From Oleiagrimonas sp963817755 (GTDB taxonomy: Bacteria > Pseudomonadota > Gammaproteobacteria > Xanthomonadales > Rhodanobacteraceae): a DNA stretch of 64,000 nucleotides. Positions within the stretch are counted from its first letter, which is position 1. Each line of letters begins with the position of its first letter. Positions 1-10,843 of the stretch are shown piece after piece. The translations under genes and the position numbers were made by a program. Below the pieces are notes generated by a model. That model did no database searches, was not told the DNA's origin, and saw only the letters and a program-made list of their open reading frames with translations. The DNA lies in the NCBI GenBank assembly GCA_963817755.1, contig CAWFPB010000003.1:434001-498000 (forward strand), given 5' to 3'.

Positions 1-512
1 CAGCGCATTAGCGGATCCGATGCGTGGAAGCCCATTACGGCGTTCAATTCCTTCATCTTCTGTGTCCAGGAGGGACCGGAAAGAGAGAATTTGGGCTGTG
101 ACGGGCTCGCGAGCGCCAGATGGTGTCCGTCCCCGTGCACCCAGTGCCATGGACCTAATCCGATTGGCAACGCCTTGCTCGAAAGCAGCTTGAGGTTGAC
201 GCTGTAGTTGTCGCCCTCCCGAGGGACGGCTTTGAGCGCGAGCATGAGCAAGTACTGGCGTGAAACCGGCTTGCCTTTTTCCATGGCCGGCTTGACGGCG
301 ATTTTCTTGAGTTGCCCGTTGAGGAATTGCTTGAATTTCGGACGAAGTCGGTATCCCGGATTCACTTCCGTCACTTTGCCCTTGGTGTTGATGTTCAGGA
401 GTACGGGGATGACCCGATTCACGGCCTGGGTTCCATCCTTTGGAGAAGCCATGGCCAATCCTGATGCGAATCCCAGGGAAACAATGAGCGATAGCAGGAT
501 ATGTCGTTTCAT
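1..512 (-). CDS. Secreted TonB-C-fold-like protein, 3' end beyond the window
   Basis: The ATG at 512 follows a strong AAGGAGG site 8 bases upstream, and 170 codons stay open to the left edge. Residues 1-22 form a signal peptide ending ALAMA-like. The mature part has a strand pattern around VLLNINTKGKVTEV, then VKPAMEKGKPVS and GPWHWVHGDGHHLAL. The GKV...VKPA..KG.PV layout recalls the C-terminal TonB fold, but the protein is a short soluble periplasmic one without an N-terminal anchor. It is clearly paralogous to the gene at 46384-46980, which shares the same blocks in the same order. Function unknown. The family suggestion is inference; the paralogy is seen directly. Confidence 0.8.
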   Translation of the reverse strand, partial: MKRHILLSLIVSLGFASGLAMASPKDGTQAVNRVIPVLLNINTKGKVTEVNPGYRLRPKFKQFLNGQLKKIAVKPAMEKGKPVSRQYLLMLALKAVPREGDNYSVNLKLLSSKALPIGLGPWHWVHGDGHHLALASPSQPKFSLSGPSWTQKMKELNAVMGFHASDPLMR

Positions 513-589
513 GGTGTTGGCCTCCTTGGTCCCTCGTGTTTGCTTGGACCCGCAAACTCTGCGCATTGCAATGTTTCCGGATGACAGCA

Positions 590-605
590 GTCCAAATCGT
601 TGGAC
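590..605. promoter_or_regulatory. Palindrome GTCCAA-N4-TTGGAC upstream of the gene at 1-512
   Basis: Six-base perfect arms with a 4-base centre lie 78-93 bases upstream of the ATG at 512. A further TTGGACC half-site lies at 544-550. This could be a repressor or activator site. No matching regulator is in the window and no clear -35/-10 pair was found beside it. Confidence 0.25.
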
Positions 606-715
606 CTGAATGAGGCTACTATCACGCAAGCCGGCACGCTAGTTCGCACGGCACGCATTTCCAGTGACCGTCAAGGTTTCGTGATCGGATGTCTCTGTAC
701 CTGGCCACTGAGCGG

Positions 716-1471
716 TCAGTCCGGGTGCTGGCGATAGAACAGTGACAGCTGGCGATGCACGCCCGGCAGGTGTTCGCGCAGGGTAGCCGGCGCCTCGAAG
801 AAGTGTTCGCTGACCACGGCGAAGAATTCGGCCGGGTTGGTGAGGCCGTACGGGTCGATCGGCATCTCCTGACCGTTGGCCCTTGCTTCCCGCAAATCAT
901 CCCAGGCGCCGGAGAACACCTTTGTCCACACGCGTCGGTCCATGCGCCGCGGCAGGGGCGGGAAGCCGTTGGCGCTGCCGTTGAGCATGTCCAGCTTGTG
1001 CGCCATCTCGTGGATGACCACGTTGTGTCCCGGGTCCCGTCCGATCTCCAGCACGTTCGCCCAGGACAGGATCACCGGTCCGCGTCCCCAGGCCTCGCCG
1101 GCCAGCACTTCATGGGTCTCGTGGACCACGCCGGCCGCGTCCGTCCGGGTGCGTTTCGGGATGAAAGCATCCGGATACACGATGACGCTGTGCCAGCCGT
1201 CGTACCAGTCCAAACCCAGTTTCAGGATCGGGATACAGGCGTGGGTTGCGAGCAGGACGCGGTCGGCTTCGTCCAGTGCCAATCCCTGGACAGGCTCCAG
1301 CGACTTGCGGTCCAGGAACATCGTGGCCAGCACGCGCAGCCGGGCCTGGTCCGAGGCCCCCAGGCGACGCGCCGGGGCGCAGCGCCGCAGCGCATCCTGC
1401 CAGGCCGGCTCGGCAATCGGGCTGCGGCGCAGGAGACGCCGCAGCCGCCAGTTTCGGATCATGTTGAACAT
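716..1471 (-). CDS. mtfA: M90-family zinc peptidase MtfA
   Basis: The 251-residue product matches the MtfA family of cytosolic zinc metallopeptidases. In E. coli MtfA binds the glucose repressor Mlc and so tunes the phosphotransferase system. The zinc site is HEMAHKLD at about residues 154-161 (His154, Glu155, His158), followed by the family's DMLNG stretch. A conserved Glu in NPAEFFAV near residue 219 is the likely third ligand. The start at 1471 was chosen because family members begin with a basic stretch like MFNMIRNWRLRRLL; a longer reading up to 1600 adds residues unlike the family. It is transcribed away from the patatin gene, with about 260 bases between. No PTS genes are nearby, so its local partner is unknown. 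Confidence 0.88.
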   Translation of the reverse strand: MFNMIRNWRLRRLLRRSPIAEPAWQDALRRCAPARRLGASDQARLRVLATMFLDRKSLEPVQGLALDEADRVLLATHACIPILKLGLDWYDGWHSVIVYPDAFIPKRTRTDAAGVVHETHEVLAGEAWGRGPVILSWANVLEIGRDPGHNVVIHEMAHKLDMLNGSANGFPPLPRRMDRRVWTKVFSGAWDDLREARANGQEMPIDPYGLTNPAEFFAVVSEHFFEAPATLREHLPGVHRQLSLFYRQHPD

Positions 1472-1730
1472 CGACGTCTTCCAGCAACAGTCCTGCAATT
1501 TCGGATTCAGTGGAACATGACCGCGGGTCGATCCGGCTTTCCGTTGTGCAGGGTCGTGTCGCCGGGCACGGGTCGCTGCCAACGAGTGAACCGGATGCAT
1601 GCAAGCTTGCCGGAATGGTCCATGGACCTCGCTTCGATCTCGGTACGCTGGCCCGGCAATTCAAGGGATGCCCCATGGCCATCGATATTCGTGGGGCGCT
1701 GCATGTCCATGCCGGCCAGGGAGAAGACAC

Positions 1731-2735
1731 ATGGCATTCAAGCTGCTTTGCTGTGACGGCGGGGGTATCCGCGGGTTGATGACGGCGCTGCTGATCCAGG
1801 ACCTGGACCGGCGCTTCGGGGTCATCGACAAGGCCGACGGGTTTGCGGGCACATCCACGGGCGGGCTGATCGCGCTGGCGCTGGCCCACGGCCAGACCAT
1901 CGATACCATCGTCGACATCTATCTCAAGGATGGATCGACCATCTTCGAACGCAACGGCTGGCTTGCGGACGACCGCACGGGAGGTCCGCATCCGGACGAG
2001 CCGGAGGGCGTGAAGGCACTCGATTCCGGGCCGGGATTCATCTCGTGCCAGTACCGCAACGACGGGCTGGCCAAGATTGCGAAACAGCTGCTGGGGTCGG
2101 GCTCCCTGGGCGAGGTCGACCCCTACGTTGCCGTCAACAGCGCCCGCTTGTGGGATGGCACGTCCTGGCAGGGCGCGACACTGTCCAATGCGCCGCACAA
2201 TCCCTATCGCGACGTGAAGCTGCACGATGCGGCATTGGCGACGTCGGCGGCGCCGACCTATTTCCCGCCGTATGAAATCCCCGGGCTGGGCTACTTCGCC
2301 GACGGCGGCACCTTTGCCAACAATCCGTGCATGACCGCCCTGGCCGATGCGCGTGCGGGCAACCTGTTTCCCTCCCTGGACGACACCGCGACCCTGTCGC
2401 TGGGCACCGGGATGGTGCCGACGGGCATCCGGCCACAGGCCATTTCCGATCCGCTGGACTGGGGCGTGACGCACTGGATGTGGCCGTGGTCGTTCGACAA
2501 GGTGCCGTCCATGGCGCTGCTGGATTTGATGATGGCGTGCACCTCGCAGGCGGCGACGAGCCAGGCACGCGACCTGCTGGCGTCGCGTTTCTGTCGCGGC
2601 AACGTGACGCTGACCAACGCCATCCCCCTGGATGCCTGGCAACAGGTTCATGCGCTGAAAAACGACGCCGAACAGTACATGCGAAGCCCCGCATGGGCCC
2701 AGGTGCGCTCCTGGGTACAGCAGCACTGGGTCTAG
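1731..2735 (+). CDS. Patatin-like phospholipase
   Basis: The 334-residue product has the patatin Ser-Asp dyad lipase fold: oxyanion loop DGGGIRG at 9-15, nucleophile elbow GTSTGG at 40-45 (Ser42) and the catalytic Asp in DGG at 191-193. These enzymes hydrolyse acyl esters of phospholipids. The ATG at 1731 has AGGGAGA 7 bases upstream. There is no signal peptide, so it should act in the cytoplasm or at the inner leaflet. Patatins of this layout include housekeeping lipases and effectors of bacterial defence (CapV in CBASS). The next gene downstream encodes a TIR-domain protein, which makes the second role worth testing, but no cyclic-nucleotide synthase is nearby. Confidence 0.9.
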   Translation: MAFKLLCCDGGGIRGLMTALLIQDLDRRFGVIDKADGFAGTSTGGLIALALAHGQTIDTIVDIYLKDGSTIFERNGWLADDRTGGPHPDEPEGVKALDSGPGFISCQYRNDGLAKIAKQLLGSGSLGEVDPYVAVNSARLWDGTSWQGATLSNAPHNPYRDVKLHDAALATSAAPTYFPPYEIPGLGYFADGGTFANNPCMTALADARAGNLFPSLDDTATLSLGTGMVPTGIRPQAISDPLDWGVTHWMWPWSFDKVPSMALLDLMMACTSQAATSQARDLLASRFCRGNVTLTNAIPLDAWQQVHALKNDAEQYMRSPAWAQVRSWVQQHWV

Positions 2736-3044
2736 GGCCAGGGCTGCATCCTGTTCCCCTCGGGGCGGAGGCACCATGCGCGGCCCGGGCACGACCGGCC
2801 TGTCCGTCTTGCCGAACGTTACACGGTCGGCAGATTCGGTCCGCCGTTGCGCAGGGTGCCACGCTGCGAGCGGGTGCGTTCGCCGGGCAATTTTCATCGA
2901 CAACCCCTTGCAAATGAATCTGTTGGGCGCATGATGCGACAACGAGTCACGCATATCCCGGGCCGAAGGGCCGTTCCCTGCATGGACGCGAGGTGGGTTC
3001 GCCGGCACCACCAACGAGTGTTCACGTGAGGGGAGTCATGCGTC
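2736..3044. other. Intergenic region between patatin and TIR genes
   Basis: No supported gene. TTGCAA near 2909 followed 17 bases later by ATGATG could be a weak promoter for the TIR gene. I see no terminator with a T-run after the patatin gene, so read-through into the TIR gene is possible. Confidence 0.35.
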
Positions 3045-5270
3045 GTGATGGAATCGCCGAGCCCTCCCGAGGCCCGTATTCATCGGCGGTACCGGGCCTT
3101 CATCAGCTACAGCCACCGGGATGCTCGCTGGGCTGCCTGGTTGCATCGCCGGCTGGAGTCCTACCGCGTGCCTCGGCGCCTGCGCGGTGGCCAGGGCGAG
3201 TTCGGTCCCGTTCCCGAGCGCCTGCATCCGATCTTCCGCGATCGCGAGGAGCTGGCCAGCAGCAGCGTGCTCGGCGACCGGTTGCACGAGGCGCTGGCTG
3301 ACTCCGAGGCCCTGATCGTGGTGTGCTCGCCGGCCGCGGCACGCTCGCGCTGGGTCGATGCCGAAATCGATCGCTTTCTCGCGCTCGGGCGCGGCGACCG
3401 CATTCATTGCGTGATCGTGGACGGGGAGCCCAACGCCGGGGACGAGCGCGAGTGCTTCCCGCCCTCGCTCCGGTCGGCATCGGTCGCCGAGCCGATGGCA
3501 GCGGACCTGCGCTCCGGGGCGGACGGGCGCCGGCTGGTGCTGCTCAAGCTGATCGCGGGGATGATCGGCATTCCACTGGACAGCCTGCGCAACCGCGAGG
3601 CCCAGCGGCACCATCGCCGCATGCTGGGCGCCGTGGCCGCTTCCCTGAGCGGCATGATCGTGGCGCTGGGCCTGGCCACGGCGGCATGGATCGCGCGCAA
3701 CGATGCCCAGCGTCGCCAGGCGCAGGCCCAGGACCTGATCGTCTACATGCTCGGCAACCTGCACGACCGGCTGGAGAAGGTGGGGCGCCTGGACCTGCTC
3801 GACAGCCTCGGCGACAAGGCTATCGATTACCTCACGCACCTGAACCCGCGCGACCTCAACGACACCACACTCAAACAGCTGGCCAAGGCCGAGACCCAGC
3901 TGGGTCAGGTACGCCTGGACCAGGGGCGCCATGCGGCCGCGCTGAGAAGCTTTCGCGTGGCCTACGAACGCACCCGGGCACTGGCACGGCGTCACCCCGG
4001 TGATGCCACCTTGCTGTTCGATCGCGGACAGGCCGAATTCTGGATCGGCTACGTGTACTGGCAGAGTCGCCAGATGGACCGCGCACGAGCCTGGTTCACC
4101 CGCTACCGCGACACCAGCCGTGCGGCCTACGCGACCGACCCCACGCGCTCCGACTGGCGTCATGAGCTGGCCTCCGGGGACCATAATCTGGCGGCGGTCG
4201 AGCTGGAAATGGGACGGCTGCGCGAGGCCGCGCAGGGTTTTGCAGCCTCCTACGGCATCTTCGTCCAGATGCTGGCCCGGGATCCCGGAAACACCCAGCT
4301 TCGCTTCGAGGTGGCCGACGAGATTTCCTGGAGGGGCAGCGTCGAGGAACATTCCGGAAACCTGGACGGCGCCGAGAAGGACATGGCCCGCAAGGCAGGC
4401 ATGCTGGCCGGCATCGTTGCCCGACACCCGAACGATCCGAGCTGGAAATTGCTGTGGTCGACCGCCCAGCTGCAGCAGGTCAGCCTGCAGCTCGTGCTGG
4501 GACGCTATGCCCGGGCGCAGGCCGTTGCCGACGCCACTGTACGGCGCATGAAGGCGCTGGTTTCGCACGACCCGGGCAACAAGGACTGGAGCCAGGCCTA
4601 CCTGCACGCGCTCATCCTGCGGGCTGCGGCCCGCATGGGTTCGGGAGACGCTGAGCAGGCCCGCGCCGATCTTGCGCTGGCCGGCCCCGTCATCCGTGCC
4701 TCCAGGAAATTCGAGGCCCGCAACCGGCTTGTCCGCAGGCACCTCCAGTACGCCAGCCAGCTGGAACTGGTCCTGGCCCTGCGCGCCGGTGATCTGGTGT
4801 CTGCTCGCGAAGCATCCAGTCGCCTGATGGCTGGACCGACAGGAGCGGACGCGCCGCAGTTGCCCGAGGACATCGGCCGCCAGGCATGGAACGAGATCCT
4901 TGCCGGCCGCGTCGACCAGGCCGATGGACGTCCTGCCGATGCCGCGGCGCACTATCAGGCCGCCCTGACCCTGCTTCGACCGCGGATCGGGGGATCGACC
5001 TACTGGCGGATCCTGGACCCGTGGGTCCGTGCATGCGTTCTGACCGGGCAAGCCGATGCCGCTCGACACGCCCGTGCACTGCTGGATCGCGCGCGTTACG
5101 TCCCCCTGTGGCCCTGGCCGAAGGCCGCTTCCGTGTCCCATCGGGTGCGAACTGGGTCCTCATTCCAGCCTCCGCGTATGCCGGCGCACGTGGGGGAGGC
5201 ACCACGCTCCAGCCGCCGGCCTGATTCGCTGCCGCTTGCGAGGGCAGCGGGAAACATGGACAGGAGTTGA
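3045..5270 (+). CDS. TIR domain, transmembrane and TPR-like protein
   Basis: The 741-residue protein starts with a TIR_2-type domain (about 15-180): YRAFISYSHRD opens strand A, and SRWVDAEIDRF at 101-111 carries the Trp-x3-Glu (W103, E107) where TIR NADases hold their catalytic glutamate. A single hydrophobic helix spans about 194-216. Residues 230-700 are helical TPR-like repeats with A/L/G/Y spacing. The layout puts the TIR domain in the cytoplasm and the repeats in the periplasm, or the reverse. TIR domains in bacteria cleave NAD+ or make signalling nucleotides; the repeats may sense a ligand or partner. Start: GTG at 3045 behind GAGGGGAG; ATG 3048 is an alternative. It follows the patatin gene and is 2 bases from the next gene. 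Function not established. Confidence 0.85.
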   Translation: MMESPSPPEARIHRRYRAFISYSHRDARWAAWLHRRLESYRVPRRLRGGQGEFGPVPERLHPIFRDREELASSSVLGDRLHEALADSEALIVVCSPAAARSRWVDAEIDRFLALGRGDRIHCVIVDGEPNAGDERECFPPSLRSASVAEPMAADLRSGADGRRLVLLKLIAGMIGIPLDSLRNREAQRHHRRMLGAVAASLSGMIVALGLATAAWIARNDAQRRQAQAQDLIVYMLGNLHDRLEKVGRLDLLDSLGDKAIDYLTHLNPRDLNDTTLKQLAKAETQLGQVRLDQGRHAAALRSFRVAYERTRALARRHPGDATLLFDRGQAEFWIGYVYWQSRQMDRARAWFTRYRDTSRAAYATDPTRSDWRHELASGDHNLAAVELEMGRLREAAQGFAASYGIFVQMLARDPGNTQLRFEVADEISWRGSVEEHSGNLDGAEKDMARKAGMLAGIVARHPNDPSWKLLWSTAQLQQVSLQLVLGRYARAQAVADATVRRMKALVSHDPGNKDWSQAYLHALILRAAARMGSGDAEQARADLALAGPVIRASRKFEARNRLVRRHLQYASQLELVLALRAGDLVSAREASSRLMAGPTGADAPQLPEDIGRQAWNEILAGRVDQADGRPADAAAHYQAALTLLRPRIGGSTYWRILDPWVRACVLTGQADAARHARALLDRARYVPLWPWPKAASVSHRVRTGSSFQPPRMPAHVGEAPRSSRRPDSLPLARAAGNMDRS

Positions 5271-5272
5271 TC

Positions 5273-5836
5273 ATGAACAGGCGATTCCGCAACGGTTTCA
5301 ACCACGCCACCGCCGGGCCCTGCGCCGGTCATCGGCACGTATCGGCCTTGCGAATGCGTTCCGCTGCAATGGTAGGCAGGGCCTTTTCGATCCTGCTCGT
5401 GATCCTGGTCAGCATGACTGGCGTTGCTCTGGCATGGGCGGCGCCGGCAAGCCCGAATATCACGCTGGACGTGCACAACCATGCGTCCAGTGGCTCGGAC
5501 GGATACACCAATACCACCGCATCCAATGGTGCCACCTACAGCTACCGCTACAGTGGTGGCGAAGGCGCGGGGGGCGATGTGATGTTCCGCAGCCGGGGGC
5601 GAGTGGTCATTCACGTTCGAATGGCAGGCGCCGCCGGTTATGCCATCGATCATGTGGGCTTTGTCGATGACACCCACCACCAGCTCCGCTGGCTGGCCGG
5701 GCAGGGCAGTGACCGCCATGCCTTGATCCAGAACGTGAACGACACGGTTCAGACGGCACGCTACAAGATCACGGTCCTCGACGAGCAGGCCGGCGTGACG
5801 GTCCCCTGTGATCCGATCGTGGCCAACCGGGGTTAG
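5273..5836 (+). CDS. Small secreted protein, possible DP-EP family
   Basis: The 187-residue product is translationally linked to the TIR gene: its ATG at 5273 comes 2 bases after the TIR stop, with AGGAG at 5262-5266. A long basic N-terminus precedes a hydrophobic stretch (about residues 35-57) and then a beta-rich, Ser/Gly/Asn-rich domain (NTTASNGATYSYRYSG). The C-terminus YKITVLDEQ...CDPIVANRG resembles the DP-EP family ending with its DPxIxN motif; family function is unknown. Tight coupling suggests it works with the TIR-TM-TPR protein, perhaps as a periplasmic ligand or partner. That role is inference. Confidence 0.7.
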   Translation: MNRRFRNGFNHATAGPCAGHRHVSALRMRSAAMVGRAFSILLVILVSMTGVALAWAAPASPNITLDVHNHASSGSDGYTNTTASNGATYSYRYSGGEGAGGDVMFRSRGRVVIHVRMAGAAGYAIDHVGFVDDTHHQLRWLAGQGSDRHALIQNVNDTVQTARYKITVLDEQAGVTVPCDPIVANRG

Positions 5837-6416
5837 TCCGCAGCGTTTCCCAAGAACAGGATCATGCGCCGTCCCTGTCCGGGTTGGTGCATGTCCAGTG
5901 CCGCAGCCGGGTCCATCCCCGCAGGCCCGGGGAGAATCGACTGCGCGCTCCCGGATGCGCGAACGGTGACGCTTTGTGCAGCGATGGTCCGTTCGAAGCA
6001 AGACGGCAGGCAACCCGGTGCCATCCGTGTCTTCACCTGTCGCGGTCCTCTCTCGTGGCCGGCCTGCACGCAGGCCAATGCCATCGGACCGTGCCCGAGG
6101 AACGCCGGCCGGGCGGAGAGGCTCCGTGGCAGCAGGAAGCCATCGTCGTTCCAGGGGAGCGAGTTGTCCGGCGAGATGACGCGTCTGGCGTGCTCCTCCG
6201 GCCGGACATCAGGATGACGTTGCTGCGTTTCATCGGGTAGTCTCTTCAGGATGAGGATGGTGCGCGCCGTCTCACGGCGCGTGCGCGTGTGCAGGGAAAT
6301 TGGTTCCCCAACGCAGGGTCGCGCCCGGCCGTCCGTCGAAAGCAAGCCCGGTCATGAAGTGGATGCGTTCATGTCCCGGCGTACCCGATACGAACCAGAT
6401 CCGATGGAGAGGCCGC
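5837..6416. other. 580-base gap without a supported gene
   Basis: Both strands have open stretches of 115-170 codons here. None has a good ribosome site, a recognisable domain or plausible composition (Arg, Pro and Cys rich). Nothing I can identify. Confidence 0.4.
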
Positions 6417-7652
6417 ATGAGCACACCGAATCGAATTCCACCGCCCTGGGTGCTCAGCATCCCCGTGGCCACATTCGGCATGGTCTTCGGCTTCATCATC
6501 GTGAACCTGCCGCAGATCCTCGCGGCCCAGCATGTGCCCGGTGGCCACATCGCGGTGGCGGTGGCCATCATCACCCTGCCCAACTCGCTGGTGTTCCTGG
6601 TGGCGCCGATCCTGGACGTGCGCTTCCGGCGACGCACCTATGCCACGGTGTTCGGGGTGCTGGCGGTGTCGGGTACCGCGTTGACGGTGTTCTACCACCC
6701 GTCGAAAACCGAGATCGAGATCGTGATGACCGTCGTCAGCCTTTCGGTGGCCCTGTACGGGGCATCCATCGGCGGCTGGACCGGTGCCCTCATCGAAAAG
6801 GAGAGCAACAGCAAGCTGGGCTCCTGGAACACGATCTTCAACATCTGCAGCGGCGGTGCCGGCATCTACCTCTCTGGTCTCATCATCCAGCACTTGTCGC
6901 CGGCCCCGGCCGCCTTCTCGATCCTGGCCCTTTTCATGGCCCCGATGCTGGTGTTCTTCGTCATCCCGGCTCCCGCAGCCGACGACACTTTGGCCAGCGA
7001 AAGCTTCCGCCGTTTCGGACGCGACGTGATGGCACTGTTCCAGCGTCGCGAGGTGCTGGTGGCGCTGGCCATGTTCATCCTGCCGACGGCGTCGTTCGCG
7101 CTGACCAACACCCTGGGCGGGTGGGGCAACGAATTTCATGCCAGCCCGGGATTCGTGAGCACGGTCGGCGGCCTGGGCAGCATCGTGGCCGGCGTGGTCG
7201 GCAGTTTCCTGGTCCCGCCGATCGCCCGGCGTTTCAAGCTGCGCCCCATGTACCTGTCCGTGGGCATCATCGGCGCGTGTTTCACCCTGAGCCTGCTGCT
7301 GCTGCCGCGAACGCCGACCACCTACGGCATTGCCTACATCGGCGAGAACCTGTTCCAGGCCGCGGCGTTCGCCACCAGCTTCGCCATCGTTTTCGAGGTC
7401 ATCGGCCAGGGCAATCCGCTGGCCGCGACCATCTTTGCGGTGCTGACCAACGCCTTGAACTTTCCCATCGACTACATGGAGGTCGTCGACGGCCACGGTT
7501 TCGACTGGGGCGGCGTGACGGGTGCCTTCCTGACCGATGCGCTGGTCACCGGCATCCTGTGCATCCTCCTGTGGGTCGTGCTGTTCCACGTCCTTCGCGT
7601 CCAGGACAAGCGCAGGACGGTCCCGGCCGACGCGCTCGTCGACGCCGGCTAG
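6417..7652 (+). CDS. MFS permease (AmpG/PAT-like)
   Basis: The 411-residue protein has about 12 hydrophobic helices, as in the major facilitator superfamily. The loop after helix 2 reads LDVRFRRRTYA, the MFS motif A region in diverged form. Overall spacing, and the GASIGGWTGALIEKE stretch, resemble the PAT/AmpG branch of peptide or muropeptide permeases, but the substrate cannot be read from sequence. The start at 6417 (MSTPNRIPPPWV) follows GGAGAGG; an upstream extension would be Arg/Pro rich and has no site. It stands alone: upstream is an empty gap and the next gene runs the other way. Inner membrane. Confidence 0.8.
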   Translation: MSTPNRIPPPWVLSIPVATFGMVFGFIIVNLPQILAAQHVPGGHIAVAVAIITLPNSLVFLVAPILDVRFRRRTYATVFGVLAVSGTALTVFYHPSKTEIEIVMTVVSLSVALYGASIGGWTGALIEKESNSKLGSWNTIFNICSGGAGIYLSGLIIQHLSPAPAAFSILALFMAPMLVFFVIPAPAADDTLASESFRRFGRDVMALFQRREVLVALAMFILPTASFALTNTLGGWGNEFHASPGFVSTVGGLGSIVAGVVGSFLVPPIARRFKLRPMYLSVGIIGACFTLSLLLLPRTPTTYGIAYIGENLFQAAAFATSFAIVFEVIGQGNPLAATIFAVLTNALNFPIDYMEVVDGHGFDWGGVTGAFLTDALVTGILCILLWVVLFHVLRVQDKRRTVPADALVDAG

Positions 7653-7720
7653 GCAACGCGGGTATCGCGGCCGGTTGGCGGCGATCGGGTCGGTGCGCGA
7701 ACCTCGGTGCGTCGGCCGCG

Positions 7721-8011
7721 CTAGAACTCGTCGACGAATTCCACGGAAGCGTCCAGCTTCTCGGCCACGGAGGCCGCCAGCTGGCGCACCAGCTCGGCGC
7801 GGATGTGGTCGGCCACCTCGATCTCCAGCGCATGCACGCCCGGCCCGATGTCGTCGGTCAGGCCGGCCGAGCTGGAATCGGCGTCGTCCATGTGCTCCAT
7901 CAGGTCGGCCACTTCCTCGACATGTTCGATGCCGGCCATGCCGTGCAGGGCCGAAATCAGGTCATTGGTGTCCGTTTCGCTGCCGATGACGCGAATGCGT
8001 ACGGTAATCAC
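7721..8011 (-). CDS. Small conserved hypothetical protein
   Basis: The 96-residue acidic protein starts at GTG 8011 behind GGGAGCAA. The N-terminal part (ITVRIRVIGSETDTNDLISALHG split over a strand and a helix) has the beta-alpha look of an ACT or ferredoxin-like fold; the second half is helical and acidic. It has no signal peptide or membrane segment. It lies downstream of tex on the same strand, about 180 bases past the tex stop with a hairpin between, so it probably has its own promoter. Function unknown. Confidence 0.6.
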   Translation of the reverse strand: MITVRIRVIGSETDTNDLISALHGMAGIEHVEEVADLMEHMDDADSSSAGLTDDIGPGVHALEIEVADHIRAELVRQLAASVAEKLDASVEFVDEF

Positions 8012-8130
8012 GACTTGCTCCCGCTTTGGCGCGTGGCCGATGGCCTTATCAGACGCCGGATGGCGGTGACTGTCATTGACGCCGGTCAAGGTCGCCGGGA
8101 GAGGCCGCAAGGCTGGCCTGCCGTGACGTC

Positions 8131-8154
8131 CGGCGTGCCGTGTCCGGCACGCCG
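8131..8154 (-). terminator. Hairpin downstream of tex
   Basis: CGGCGTGCC at 8131-8139 pairs with GGCACGCCG at 8146-8154, a 9-bp perfect stem with a 6-base loop, 38 bases past the tex stop. No T-run follows, so it may be a weak or Rho-assisted terminator or an RNA-stabilising stem. Confidence 0.4.
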
Positions 8155-8191
8155 CCGTCGTGAACGTGATCGTGCGTGTGCCCGGGCGGGA

Positions 8192-10513
<2,322 letters not shown>

Positions 10514-10785
10514 GGGGGGCTGCGTGATCCTTGCTGGAGGTATCGGAAATGGCGGCTTGCAGACGACATGCTGGCGTCATGGGACGTCGCAGGATATTGC
10601 CGTGCGCATGAAGGCACAACGTGCCTTCCTCGGAAAGACCATCGTGGTCACGCGTCGAGGGAGCCATGCAGGGCAACGGCACCGGGATGGTCGCCAAGCC
10701 ATGCAGATCTGGAGAAGTCGCCTCAGGCATCGGTGTATGCGTGGCCGTGTCCGGGGTCGTTCCGCATGCGTCCTTGCCGTATGCA

Positions 10786-10814
10786 TTGGGTGAGGGCGGC
10801 TGCCGCACTACAAT
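10786..10814 (+). promoter_or_regulatory. Sigma-70-type promoter of the TPR-sulfotransferase gene
   Basis: TTGGGT at 10786-10791 and TACAAT at 10809-10814 are separated by 17 bases, which gives a start near 10821 and a 23-base leader. The rest of the gap 10514-10843 between tex and this gene holds nothing I can identify. Confidence 0.6.
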
Positions 10815-10843
10815 CGACGTTCTTTCATTGGGTATGTCGGGCC

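Noticed and set aside
1110..3014. 634-codon open frame on the minus strand opposite the patatin gene
   Set aside because: The frame covers the reverse strand of a clear patatin and another frame of mtfA. It is rich in Arg, Gly and His and has no domain or ribosome site, as is common opposite genes in high-GC DNA.
1731..5270. A complete CBASS or Thoeris system
   Set aside because: No cGAS-like synthase, Cap2/Cap3 or ThsA-like partner is present. Only the effector-type domains fit, so I name it a candidate and not a known system.
5833..6345. 170-codon minus-strand frame in the gap 5837-6416
   Set aside because: No ribosome site, signal, domain or credible composition. I cannot exclude a decayed gene.
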